The position numbers were made by a program, and so were the translations under genes. From assembly GCA_021779195.1 (NCBI GenBank), contig JAJYBB010000018.1, positions 1 through 57,366 of the forward strand: DNA of 57,366 nt. The letters are read 5' to 3'. Shown here piece by piece: positions 8,230 through 17,466 of this stretch. Position 1 is the stretch's first letter. Every line of letters begins with the position of its first letter. The stretch comes from Bacteroidota bacterium (GTDB taxonomy: Bacteria > Bacteroidota > Bacteroidia > Bacteroidales > Paludibacteraceae). Under the pieces are notes generated by a model. It was not told the origin of the DNA. It worked only from the letters and a program-made list of their open reading frames with translations, and ran no database searches.

Positions 8230-11136
8230 ATGAGTACAGACGAAATTATTGAAGCAGAAAATGAAGAAAGCGTGCCGTTTGAGTCCGTTGATGAGCTAGA
8301 TAAAGAAACTTCATCATCTGCACATTCGACTTATAGAGTACCTAAAATTACGGATGATTCAGTTAAACATCATCTTTCTGGGATGTATCAAAACTGGTTT
8401 TTAGATTATGCTTCGTATGTGATTTTAGAAAGGGCAGTTCCCGATATTTATGACGGATTGAAACCTGTACAACGTCGTATTCTTCATTCCATGAAGCGTT
8501 TAGACGATGGACGATACAATAAGGTGGCAAACATTGTGGGTCATACCATGCAATTTCACCCTCATGGCGACGCTTCTATTGGTGATGCGTTGGTTCAACT
8601 TGGTCAAAAGGATTTATTGATCGACTGTCAGGGGAATTGGGGAAATATACTTACCGGTGATGGGGCGGCTGCACCCCGTTATATCGAAGCCCGTCTTTCA
8701 AAATTTGCACTCGAAACCGTATTTAATCCTAAAACTACCGAGTGGAAATCGTCCTACGATGGACGAAACAAAGAACCAGTTGATCTACCCGTTAAGTTTC
8801 CTTTGCTTCTTGCACAAGGTGTTGAAGGCATTGCCGTGGGTTTGAATTCTAAAATTTTGCCACATAATTTCAATGAATTGTGTGATGCATGCGTGGCATA
8901 TTTACATGGCGAGGATTTCATTCTATATCCCGACTTTCAAACCGGTGGATCGATTGATGTGGTAAAATATAACGATGGCGAACGGGGTGGGGCAGTAAAA
9001 ATCCGAGCAAAGATCGGGAAATTTGATAATAAAACACTTGTTATCACTGAAATTCCATTCGGAAGTAACACTTCCAAGATTATCGAATCCATTATAAAAG
9101 CCAGCGATAAAGGGAAAATCAAAATTCGTAAGGTAGACGATAATACATCGGCTAATGTGGAAATCTTAGTTCATTTGCAACCCGGAGCTTCGTCAGATAA
9201 AACCATTGATGCACTTTTTGCCTTTACTGATTGCGAAATCAGTGTTTCGCCCAATTGTTGTGTTATTCACGACAAGAAGCCTCGTTTTTTAGGTGTGAGC
9301 GAAATGTTGCGAATCAGCTGTAACCATACCAAAGACTTGCTTAAGGCTGAGCTTGAAATTCAAAGAAACGAGTTGCAGGAACAACTTTTCTTTACTTCAC
9401 TCGAAAAAATATTTATTGAAAATCGGATTTATAAGGATAAAGGTTTTGAAGATAGCACCTCGCAGGATGAAGTAATTGAGCATATCGACCATCGGTTAGA
9501 ACCATTCAAAAAGGATTTTGTACGAGAAATTACGCGCGAAGATTTTCTGAAACTACTCGAAATTAAAATGATGCGTATCACCAAATTCGATTCGGATAAA
9601 GCAAATGACACATTGATTGCGATCCGAAAAAAAATTGATGAGGTTGATTATCATTTAAATCATTTAATTGAATATACCATAGCATGGTACGAAGGATTGA
9701 AAACTAAATATGGAAAAGATTTTCCCCGTCGTACTGAAATTCGCAATTTTGAAACGATTGTTGCAGCCAAAGTTGTTGAAGCTAATGAGAAACTATTTGT
9801 CAACCGTGAAGAAGGATTTATTGGGACTTCACTGCGCAAAGATGAATTTGTATGCAATTGCTCCGATATCGATGATATTATCATTTTCTTCAAAGAAGGA
9901 AAATATAAAATTGTTAAAGTCGCCGAAAAATTGTTTGTAGGGAAAAATATTCTTCATCTTGACGTTTTCAAAAAAAATGATAAACGCACAGTTTATAATA
10001 CCGTCTACCGTGACGGAAAAATCGGATCATATTATATCAAACGCTTTTCGGTGAACGGAATTACACGCGATAAAGAGTACGATATAACACAAGGAACTGC
10101 AGGTTCAAAAGTGATATATTTCACTTCTAACCCCAATGCCGAAGCTGAAGTTATACGAATTACATTGAAACCCAAACCTCGGCTTTTCAAATTGGTGTTT
10201 GAGAAAAATTTCAGCGATATTGCCATTAAAGGGCGGCAGTCGATGGGAAATTTGCTTACTAAAAACGATGTTCAGAAAATCGCTTTGAAACAAAAAGGCG
10301 GTTCAACGCTGGGTGGGCGACAGGTTTGGTTCGATCCGGATGTTTTGAGGTTGAATTATGATAACAGGGGTGAGTATTTAGGCGAATTCCAAAGCGAAGA
10401 TTCTATTTTAGTGGTGTCGAGCAAAGGAAATTTTTATACCAGTAGTTTTGACTTGAATAATCACTATGACAAAGATATATTAGTAATTGAAAAATTCGAT
10501 GCCAATAAAGTCTGGTCAGTAGCTTTATGGGATGCCGAACAGAAGTTCTATTACCTGAAGCGATTCCAGTTCGAGGCTTCATCAAAACCACAAAACTTTC
10601 TTGGTGATAATCCGGAATCGCATTTGATGATCATGTCAGATATTGATTATCCTCGCTTTGAAGTGGTAATGGGTGGCAACGATGCTTATCGCGAAGCGTT
10701 AGTTGTGGATGTTGAAGAATTTATCGGAGTTAAAAGTTATAAAGCAAAAGGAAAACGCCTGACGACTTTTGAGGTCGAAACTATAAATGAACTTGAACCG
10801 ATTCGGTTTGCTCCTGTTAAAGATGAAAACCCGAATGAACATGAGGTGAGTGAAAACGAAAATGGATTTGATGAAACTGAATTTGCAGAAACTGAAATAA
10901 TTGAAGATAAAGTTGAAAATGAAGTAGAAGTTATGAAAATAGCTGAAATCTATAATGTGGCATCTCAGCCTGAAGCATCAAAACCTATAGTTACAAAACA
11001 ACCCAAAGAAAAACCTGTAAAACCAAAAATTGAAAAGCCAATCCAATCGGTTGAAAACGACTCGACATTGCCCGATGATCTTGTAGACGGAGATAGAACT
11101 GACGGTGACGGAAATGGGCAATTGACGCTGTTTTAA
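8230..11136 (+). CDS. parC: DNA topoisomerase IV subunit A (GyrA/ParC family)
   Basis: A type IIA topoisomerase A subunit of 968 residues that cuts and rejoins DNA to decatenate chromosomes. The N-terminal winged-helix region has IYDGLKPVQRRILHSM and FHPHGDASIGDALV, and the catalytic tyrosine is in AAPRYIEARL (Tyr 151 counted from this ATG). A coiled-coil segment and a C-terminal DNA-wrapping region follow, then about 106 residues of acidic and Pro/Lys-rich, probably disordered tail ending in QLTLF. The ATG at 8230 is preferred over an in-frame TTG at 8218. No parE gene is adjacent. The choice of ParC over GyrA rests on overall resemblance to Bacteroidota ParC. Confidence 0.9.
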   Translation: MSTDEIIEAENEESVPFESVDELDKETSSSAHSTYRVPKITDDSVKHHLSGMYQNWFLDYASYVILERAVPDIYDGLKPVQRRILHSMKRLDDGRYNKVANIVGHTMQFHPHGDASIGDALVQLGQKDLLIDCQGNWGNILTGDGAAAPRYIEARLSKFALETVFNPKTTEWKSSYDGRNKEPVDLPVKFPLLLAQGVEGIAVGLNSKILPHNFNELCDACVAYLHGEDFILYPDFQTGGSIDVVKYNDGERGGAVKIRAKIGKFDNKTLVITEIPFGSNTSKIIESIIKASDKGKIKIRKVDDNTSANVEILVHLQPGASSDKTIDALFAFTDCEISVSPNCCVIHDKKPRFLGVSEMLRISCNHTKDLLKAELEIQRNELQEQLFFTSLEKIFIENRIYKDKGFEDSTSQDEVIEHIDHRLEPFKKDFVREITREDFLKLLEIKMMRITKFDSDKANDTLIAIRKKIDEVDYHLNHLIEYTIAWYEGLKTKYGKDFPRRTEIRNFETIVAAKVVEANEKLFVNREEGFIGTSLRKDEFVCNCSDIDDIIIFFKEGKYKIVKVAEKLFVGKNILHLDVFKKNDKRTVYNTVYRDGKIGSYYIKRFSVNGITRDKEYDITQGTAGSKVIYFTSNPNAEAEVIRITLKPKPRLFKLVFEKNFSDIAIKGRQSMGNLLTKNDVQKIALKQKGGSTLGGRQVWFDPDVLRLNYDNRGEYLGEFQSEDSILVVSSKGNFYTSSFDLNNHYDKDILVIEKFDANKVWSVALWDAEQKFYYLKRFQFEASSKPQNFLGDNPESHLMIMSDIDYPRFEVVMGGNDAYREALVVDVEEFIGVKSYKAKGKRLTTFEVETINELEPIRFAPVKDENPNEHEVSENENGFDETEFAETEIIEDKVENEVEVMKIAEIYNVASQPEASKPIVTKQPKEKPVKPKIEKPIQSVENDSTLPDDLVDGDRTDGDGNGQLTLF

Positions 11137-11157
11137 AATTTATACACAACAAAAAAA

Positions 11158-12327
11158 TTATTTCCAATTTTTATTTCGTCCTTTTTTAGAAAAGAGAAGG
11201 ATGTATAATGACAATAAAGGCAGGAAAATATCGAAAAGAAGTAGCCAGAAAAAATGTTTTCGATCACCGAAATAATGAGCTGATCGATTGAAAATGATTA
11301 ATTGAGTTGCAAATCGAACAATGAAAAATGCAGCAGCAATCCCAATAACAATGAAATTGAAGTTAATCATTCCGATTATCATTGCAGCAGCAAAGGCAAT
11401 GTAAAACCAAGCACGGGTCAAAGGCTCAAAGCCGAGACGGAATTTGCTCGAAAATTTGTAGTATTTTGAAGCAGCCAAATGACGTTGTTTTTGAAAGAGC
11501 CAGCCTTTAAAAGTACTGTTGGGCTCAGACCAAGTCAGACTGTCGGGAGCAATTTCCACACGCGTGTTTTTGGCTGTAGCGGCATGATTCACCATTAAAT
11601 CGTCATCACCGGAGTTAAGTTTTAAATTATCTGCGAATCCTTTTTGTTTAAAAAAAACATCTTTCCGGTAAGCTAAATTTCGTCCTATGCCCATATAGGG
11701 CTTGTGAGCCAATGCCATACCCATGTATTGCAATCCGTTGAACAATGTGTCATAAGTAATTAATCGATTCAGAAACCCCTTTTTATGAAAATAAGCGCCA
11801 TAACCCAATACAAATGCTGTTTCGTTGTTGAAGTTGCGCATCATTCGGTTGATCCAGGTTTTGTCTTCGGGCATGCAATCGGCATCGGTAAATAGTAAAA
11901 TGTCGAATTTTGATGCTTTGATACCAAGTGTTAAACCTAATTTTTTGGTGCTGATATTATTCGCGCCAACAGGAACAAAGGTGGTGCGCAATCGTGCATT
12001 ATCACTGCTCAAATCGCGAAGCAAAATGTCAGTTTCATCTGTCGATCCATCGTTTATAACAATTACTTCATAATCGGGATAGTCTTGTTGGAGAATAAAT
12101 GGTAGATATTTACGGAGGTTTTCAGCTTCATTTTTGGCACAAATAATCACCGAAACCGGCTGTAGCTCTTGTTGAAATGTGATTTTATTTTTTTTGATTT
12201 TTCTTTTATAGCGCAGCACACCTTGTATATACCGCGTATAAAAATAAATTTGATACACAAATGCGGCAAGCAAAGTGCTCAATATTATCCATTCGAGAGT
12301 GGAGAATGAAAAACCGTAAATTTCCAT
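11158..12327 (-). CDS. membrane-bound family 2 glycosyltransferase
   Basis: A 389-residue GT2 enzyme with one N-terminal transmembrane helix (residues about 10-32), a cytoplasmic GT-A domain and two or more C-terminal helices. Catalytic landmarks are VSVIICAKNEAENL, VINDGSTDETD, LFTDADCMPED (the metal-binding DxD-type motif), SGDDDLM, and QKQRHLAASKYY where processive enzymes carry QxxRW. It should move a sugar from a nucleotide donor onto a lipid or polysaccharide acceptor, but neither can be named. It lies 42 bp after lysA on the same strand and may be cotranscribed, without an obvious functional link. Confidence 0.85.
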   Translation of the reverse strand: MEIYGFSFSTLEWIILSTLLAAFVYQIYFYTRYIQGVLRYKRKIKKNKITFQQELQPVSVIICAKNEAENLRKYLPFILQQDYPDYEVIVINDGSTDETDILLRDLSSDNARLRTTFVPVGANNISTKKLGLTLGIKASKFDILLFTDADCMPEDKTWINRMMRNFNNETAFVLGYGAYFHKKGFLNRLITYDTLFNGLQYMGMALAHKPYMGIGRNLAYRKDVFFKQKGFADNLKLNSGDDDLMVNHAATAKNTRVEIAPDSLTWSEPNSTFKGWLFQKQRHLAASKYYKFSSKFRLGFEPLTRAWFYIAFAAAMIIGMINFNFIVIGIAAAFFIVRFATQLIIFNRSAHYFGDRKHFFWLLLFDIFLPLLSLYILLFSKKGRNKNWK

Positions 12328-12369
12328 TTTTTCGATTTGTAATAAAATAATGAGAACCTGATTGTTGAA

Positions 12370-13530
12370 CTATTTCAATTCGTCCGAAGTATATGCTTTG
12401 GGCAATTGGCGTAAATTATATTGTGAAGCCATAATTTCACCATATGCACCCGCTGAACGTAAGGCAATTAAATCGTTGCGTTTCGTGGCATTGAGATTAA
12501 ATCCCTTGGCAAATGTGTCTGATGATTCACAAATAGGACCCACAACATCGTAAGGTTCTATTGGTAGTTCGGAAGTGATATTTTCGATATGATGATACGC
12601 TTGATACAAAGCAGGTCGAATCAATTCTGTAAAACCAGCATCAAGGATGGCAAATTGTTTAGAACTTCCTTTTTTTACGAATAAAACTTTCGAGATAAGA
12701 CTTCCGCACTGAGCCACTACCGAGCGTCCTAATTCAAAATGTAAAGTCTGCCCGGGAAGTAAATCCAGATGATCACGAAATGTTTTGAAGTAGGCGTCAA
12801 AATCAGGAATGGGGATATGATTTGGATGCTCATAGTTAATGCCTAAACCCCCACCGACATTGATATGTTCGAGTGTGATTTTTTTTGATAAAAAGAATTG
12901 TTGAAGTTCGTTGATCCGCACACACAAACTTTGAAAAGAACTCAGATCGGTAATTTGCGAACCGATATGAAAATGTATGCCAATGAGTTTCAAATGAGTT
13001 AAACTGGGAAATAAATCGACAACGGAATCTAAATCAGACATATTAATGCCGAATTTATTTTCGCTTAAACCGGTAGTGATATAATGATGGGTATGTGCAC
13101 TAATGTTTGGATTGATTCGAAGAGCAACCCGTGCTTTTTTTTGATGTTTTTCAGCTAATTCATTAATAACTTCTAATTCAGGGACAGATTCCACATTGAA
13201 ACAAAATATGTCGTGATCCAATCCCAAATTAATTTCCCAATCGGCTTTCCCAACACCGGCAAACACTATTTTAGATGGAGAAATACCTGCATCGATAGCT
13301 GCTTGAACTTCACCGCCACTAACACAATCGGCACCCAAATCTGCTTTTTTAATTTCATGTAATACGCTTTTGTTAACATTGGCTTTCAAGGCATAATGAA
13401 CGTGGAAATTACCTTTTAAGGCTTGCGTTTTTATCTCATTGAGCGTAGAGCGAAGTAAATCTAAATCGTAATAATAAAATGGTGTTTGCAGCTCTTGAAA
13501 TTTCTGAATAGGAAATTGTCCTTTAATCAT
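12370..13530 (-). CDS. lysA: diaminopimelate decarboxylase
   Basis: A PLP enzyme of fold type III that decarboxylates meso-diaminopimelate to L-lysine, the last step of lysine synthesis. The PLP lysine is in HYALKANVN (K49 from this start). HIGSQ, the glycine-rich NVGGGLGI and the active-site CESSDTFA are all present. The ATG at 13530 gives MIKGQFPIQKF and 386 residues, the usual Bacteroidota start; an in-frame ATG at 13569 would add 13 hydrophobic residues and is less likely. The gene follows lysC with a spacer of about 105 bp on the same strand, making a small lysine-pathway cluster. Confidence 0.96.
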   Translation of the reverse strand: MIKGQFPIQKFQELQTPFYYYDLDLLRSTLNEIKTQALKGNFHVHYALKANVNKSVLHEIKKADLGADCVSGGEVQAAIDAGISPSKIVFAGVGKADWEINLGLDHDIFCFNVESVPELEVINELAEKHQKKARVALRINPNISAHTHHYITTGLSENKFGINMSDLDSVVDLFPSLTHLKLIGIHFHIGSQITDLSSFQSLCVRINELQQFFLSKKITLEHINVGGGLGINYEHPNHIPIPDFDAYFKTFRDHLDLLPGQTLHFELGRSVVAQCGSLISKVLFVKKGSSKQFAILDAGFTELIRPALYQAYHHIENITSELPIEPYDVVGPICESSDTFAKGFNLNATKRNDLIALRSAGAYGEIMASQYNLRQLPKAYTSDELK

Positions 13531-13636
13531 AATGAAAAATATGTATTTCTGAATGAGAAAAAATTCCATTCAGGAGTATTTTTAAGAATTAATTTTAAAT
13601 CAACCGATCAATAAAAGAAATAGATCTAATTGTTTA

Positions 13637-14950
13637 TTAATTGAATAATGATTTGCTTAAAGCATTCAAAGCCCGTTTTTTATCTTCGGCCTTAATGAGA
13701 AATGAAATATTAAAATTGCTGCCACCGTAAGAAATCATTCGAATCGGAATTTCAACCATTGCATTGACAACTCTTGCCTGGAAACCAATATTTTCAGAAG
13801 GCATATCGCCGACAACACAAATAATGACCATATCTTTGTCGACACTAACTGTACCGAACTTTTTCAATTCATTGACTATCTCGTCTAAATTTTTGGTGTT
13901 ATCAATGCTGACAGAAACACCCACTTCTGATGTTGTGATCATATCGATGGCGGTTTGATATGATTCGAAGATTTCGAATACTTTGCGTAAAAAACCGTGA
14001 GCTAATAACATCCGCCCAGACTTTATTTTTATTGCTGTAATGCCATCTTTGGCTGCCACAGCTTCTATTTTTTCTTTTTTGCTTTGATTTGAAATCAATG
14101 TGCCAAATGCTTGAGGCTCCATGGTATTGAGCAATCTGACGGGAATATTATTTAACTTCGCCGGAAGAATGCAAGTAGGATGTAAAATTTTAGCTCCAAA
14201 ATAAGCCAACTCGGCAGCTTCGTCGAAATTAAGCATGGGGACAGGTTTCGTACCTTCCACGAAACGCGGGTCATTGTTGTGCATGCCATCAATATCCGTC
14301 CAGATTTGAATTTCTTCGGCATGAATGGCTGCACCAACGAGTGAAGCCGTATAATCACTTCCACCGCGCTGCAGGTTGTCAATCTCACCGTAAAAATTTC
14401 TGCAAATATATCCTTGAGTGACATAAAGTATTTTATCCGGTTGATTTGCAATCTGTTTTGCTAAATTTTCTGCAATGAATGCTGTGTCGGGTTCTGCATT
14501 TTTATCAATCCGCATATAATCCAATGCAGGCAAAAGGGTGCTGTTTTCACCAATTTCTTTTAAATACAATTGAAATAACGTGGTCGAAAGTAATTCACCT
14601 TCGGCTAAAATGGCTTTTTCTTCGAATAAAGTGAAAACCGATTTAGAAAATGAACGCAAAAAATCAAAATGTGATTTTACAATTTCGTATGCTTCTTTTT
14701 TTGAAATTTCGGTAGTGTAAAGTTCTTCGACAAGTGCTATGTATTTTTGTTGCAACACGTTGATTCTTTCAAGTGCACCTGCGGAATTTGATTTATAAAA
14801 ATAATCTGAAATTTCCACCAAACTGTTAGTGGTGCCTGACATTGCCGACAATACTACAATTTTTTGATCCCCGTCGCAAATCAATTTCGCCACATCTTTC
14901 ATGCGTGAAGCTGAACCTACTGATGTTCCTCCAAATTTTAATACTTTCAT
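13637..14950 (-). CDS. lysC: aspartate kinase
   Basis: A monofunctional 437-residue aspartokinase that phosphorylates aspartate, the first step toward lysine, threonine and methionine. The N-terminal KFGGTSVG motif and LQRGGSDYTASLVGAA with WTDIDGM define the amino-acid kinase domain. Two ACT domains in the last about 140 residues (AIKIKSGRM...; VICVVGDMP...) are the likely site of feedback inhibition. No homoserine dehydrogenase domain is fused. The last residues (KKRALNALSKSLF) are the usual end. It is upstream of lysA on the same strand; no lysine riboswitch or T-box was seen in its leader. Confidence 0.96.
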   Translation of the reverse strand: MKVLKFGGTSVGSASRMKDVAKLICDGDQKIVVLSAMSGTTNSLVEISDYFYKSNSAGALERINVLQQKYIALVEELYTTEISKKEAYEIVKSHFDFLRSFSKSVFTLFEEKAILAEGELLSTTLFQLYLKEIGENSTLLPALDYMRIDKNAEPDTAFIAENLAKQIANQPDKILYVTQGYICRNFYGEIDNLQRGGSDYTASLVGAAIHAEEIQIWTDIDGMHNNDPRFVEGTKPVPMLNFDEAAELAYFGAKILHPTCILPAKLNNIPVRLLNTMEPQAFGTLISNQSKKEKIEAVAAKDGITAIKIKSGRMLLAHGFLRKVFEIFESYQTAIDMITTSEVGVSVSIDNTKNLDEIVNELKKFGTVSVDKDMVIICVVGDMPSENIGFQARVVNAMVEIPIRMISYGGSNFNISFLIKAEDKKRALNALSKSLFN

Positions 14951-14996
14951 GAGCTTTTATGAATAATTTGTAATGCTGATAACGTAAAATTAGTTG

Positions 14997-15004
14997 CAAA
15001 AGTA
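14997..15004 (-). promoter_or_regulatory. -7-like promoter box for lysC-lysA
   Basis: Minus-strand TACTTTTG matches TAnnTTTG and lies about 47 bp upstream of the lysC ATG, a normal distance. No clear -33 TTTG was found. The rest of the 14951-15323 spacer is AT-rich and contains no convincing gene. Confidence 0.5.
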
Positions 15005-15323
15005 ATATTTTTTTCTCAATAATTTTCTATTTGATTTTTCGATAGTTGCTTTGACATTTCTAAAACAATAATTTATTGCACTAACCAAAGCATTTAGTTT
15101 ATTTATCTGTTAATTTGTGAAAAATTATGTTCGTAATTTCGTAACGATTATATCTTGAAAAGTAAGAAGTTGTTTATTAATTTTGCATATGGAAATATAC
15201 CTTCATCGATACCTTGATACCCTACTTGTTTCCGAAATATCATTGAGTAAATTTGCGACACTCAGGGGACGATTGAATGATTCATCTGGTTACGAAATGC
15301 TTTTCATCTTTATATCATAAGAA

Positions 15324-15355
15324 AAAGGAGTTTCAATTTTATTTTAAACTCCTTT
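15324..15355 (-). terminator. rho-independent terminator of the nucleoside transporter gene
   Basis: A 10-bp perfect stem (15324-15333 with 15346-15355) and a 12-nt AT loop lie 24 bp beyond the stop of the transporter gene. On the minus strand the stem is followed by a T-rich run. Confidence 0.75.
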
Positions 15356-15378
15356 CCTGTTATATTTAATCGTTGATT

Positions 15379-16632
15379 TTAAAGCTGAATGGTTTCGAAT
15401 TTTGAAGGATCGTGTTTATGTTTAAAAAATATGGCAAAAAATATAGCCACCACCAGCGCATAGGCAGCAAAGGAAAACCAAATCCCATGCCATTGAAAAT
15501 TACCATTTGAAGATTTGAAAAAATGATCAATTAACAGACCGCTGATTGAGCTACCCAAAATGGCACCTACACCATTGGTCATCATCATAAAAACACCTTG
15601 TGCACTGGCACGTATACTTGAATCAGTTTGCGTTTCGACGTACAGTGAGCCAGAAATATTGAAAAAATCAAATGCCATACCATAAACAATACACGATAAA
15701 ATAATCATCCAGAGTCCATCAGCGGGATTACCAAGCCCGAACAAGCCAAAACGAAGAACCCAGGCAAACATGCTGATAAGCATTACATTTTTGATACCGA
15801 ATTTTTTTAAAAAAAACGGAATGGTGAGTATGAAAAGCGTTTCGGACATTTGGGAAATTGACATGATTATGGCAGGATAGCGAATGGCTACCAGATCTTT
15901 ATATTGATCTATTTTTTTAAAATCGTGCAAGAAAGTATCGCCATAAGCATTGGTCAATTGTAGTGCAGCTCCCAAAAGCATCGAAAAAACGAAAAATAAA
16001 GCCATTTTTCGTTGTTTAAATAAGGTAAAAGCACGAAGTCCTAACGAATCGACGAGGGTTATTTGCTCAGCTTGTTTGGTAATTTCGCATTTTGGTAGAC
16101 TAAATGCGTATAATCCCAACAAAAGCGCTGCAAATGAAGCTATATAAAATTGAATTGCAGTGGTTTCAACCTTCAATAAACTGATGGTCCACATAGCGAC
16201 GATGAAACCGATGGTTCCGAATACGCGAATAGGCGGATATGCCTTGACAATATCCATTTTAGCTTTCTTCATTGCCGAATATGATACGGCAATGGTAAGG
16301 GAAATAGTGGGCATATAAAACATCATATTTACCAGCATTAACCAGAACATTTGAAGTGGCGTTGCCATTTGGGGCATAAAAAACAAACAGAGCGCTCCCA
16401 ATAAATGAAAAACCCCCAAAAGTTTTTCAGCTGATATCCATCGGTCGGCAATAATGCCGGCAATGGCCGGCATAAAAAGTGAAGCGATACCCATAGTTGA
16501 AAAAATAGCACCAAACTCGGTACCACTCCATCCTTTGTTTTGAAACCAGTAACCACCAATCGTGATAAGCCAAGATCCCCAAATAAAAAATTGGAGGAAA
16601 TTCATGATAATTAATCGAAATTTAAGACTCAT
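15379..16632 (-). CDS. MFS nucleoside:H+ symporter, NupG family
   Basis: A 417-residue protein with about twelve transmembrane helices. The start (FRLIIMNFLQFFIWGSWLI), the region FMPAIAGIIADRW after helix 2, and PPIRVFGTIGFIVAMW match the nucleoside:proton symporter branch (NupG/XapB) of the major facilitator superfamily. It likely imports purine or pyrimidine nucleosides across the inner membrane; the specificity cannot be read. It lies 33 bp downstream of the bifunctional-nuclease-family gene on the same strand and has its own terminator. Confidence 0.88.
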   Translation of the reverse strand: MSLKFRLIIMNFLQFFIWGSWLITIGGYWFQNKGWSGTEFGAIFSTMGIASLFMPAIAGIIADRWISAEKLLGVFHLLGALCLFFMPQMATPLQMFWLMLVNMMFYMPTISLTIAVSYSAMKKAKMDIVKAYPPIRVFGTIGFIVAMWTISLLKVETTAIQFYIASFAALLLGLYAFSLPKCEITKQAEQITLVDSLGLRAFTLFKQRKMALFFVFSMLLGAALQLTNAYGDTFLHDFKKIDQYKDLVAIRYPAIIMSISQMSETLFILTIPFFLKKFGIKNVMLISMFAWVLRFGLFGLGNPADGLWMIILSCIVYGMAFDFFNISGSLYVETQTDSSIRASAQGVFMMMTNGVGAILGSSISGLLIDHFFKSSNGNFQWHGIWFSFAAYALVVAIFFAIFFKHKHDPSKFETIQL

Positions 16633-16665
16633 ATTTTGTGCATTAGATTTTTAGAGAGTAGTATT

Positions 16666-17262
16666 TTATTTTGAACCGTTATTATTTTGTTTTCTTTTAA
16701 TAGTATCACGTAAAATTACTGCCTTTTCATATTTTTCATCCTTAACTGCAATCTCAAGTAATGTATTTAATTCTTCGATAGACAAATCATCTAACTCTTC
16801 TTCAGATATATTTTCAACATCAGGTGTGGTTTCGTCTTTTTCCTGATCTTTTTCAACCACAATTCCTACGATATCTAATATTTCGGATTTGATATAAATT
16901 GCGCAATCACTACGAACTGCTAGAGCCACTGCATCGGATGTGCGGGCATCAACAATAAGCACATTATCATCTTTAAGAATATGTAATTCGGAAAAAAATA
17001 CGTCATTTACCATGTCGTAAATCACAACTTTGAGTAACTGAGCATCAAACACTGACAAAATGGTTTTAATTAAATCGTGAGTCAACGGCCTGGGTGATTT
17101 TTTGTTGTTCAATTTCAATGCAATAGACTGTGCTTCAGGTTCTCCAATCATCACCGAAAATCGTCTGTTTCCATACTCTTCACTTAAAATTAGCCCGTAA
17201 GTACCGACTACCGTTTGATTATAAACTAATCCGGAAATTACTAATTTAATTTCTGACTCCAT
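16666..17262 (-). CDS. bifunctional nuclease family protein (DUF151) with a C-terminal UVR motif
   Basis: A 198-residue protein. Residues about 1-135 form the BFN/DUF151 domain (GTYGLILSEEYGNRRFSVMIGEPEA, SPRPLTHDLI, VDARTSDAVALAVRS). The C-terminal part has an acidic linker and then LEIAVKDEKYEKAVILRDTIKR, a UvrB/UvrC-type helical hairpin. Family members have been linked to DNase/RNase activity, but the biological role is poorly known. The ATG at 17262 is chosen because a TTTG-N17-TATATTTG promoter at 17344-17372 would place the transcript start below 17346, so an in-frame ATG at 17346 would not be in the mRNA. Confidence 0.87.
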   Translation of the reverse strand: MESEIKLVISGLVYNQTVVGTYGLILSEEYGNRRFSVMIGEPEAQSIALKLNNKKSPRPLTHDLIKTILSVFDAQLLKVVIYDMVNDVFFSELHILKDDNVLIVDARTSDAVALAVRSDCAIYIKSEILDIVGIVVEKDQEKDETTPDVENISEEELDDLSIEELNTLLEIAVKDEKYEKAVILRDTIKRKQNNNGSK

Positions 17263-17343
17263 AACAACAAATTTCAATATTTTAAAGTATTGTAGTGCGA
17301 TTAAATAATGTGAATAAACTTTATTTGAACCAATAATGGACAA

Positions 17344-17372
17344 CAAATATACTTATAATTTTTAAAAACAAA
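17344..17372 (-). promoter_or_regulatory. promoter of the bifunctional-nuclease gene
   Basis: Minus strand: TTTG (17372-17369), a 17-nt spacer, then TATATTTG (17351-17344). This fits the Bacteroidota TTTG / TAnnTTTG pattern, with a slightly short spacer. It helps decide the start codon at 17262. Confidence 0.55.
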
Positions 17373-17466
17373 GCGTAATTTCTGAAAGAGTTTGAAAACG
17401 GATATATTTCTTTCTGCACGGGAGTGAAAATTGTAAAAGTAGTTTAATTGACATCTAATCAATAAA

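Noticed and set aside
15189-15320. A 43-codon plus-strand ORF between lysC and the transporter gene.
   Set aside because: Short, no family, and no clear promoter; likely random.
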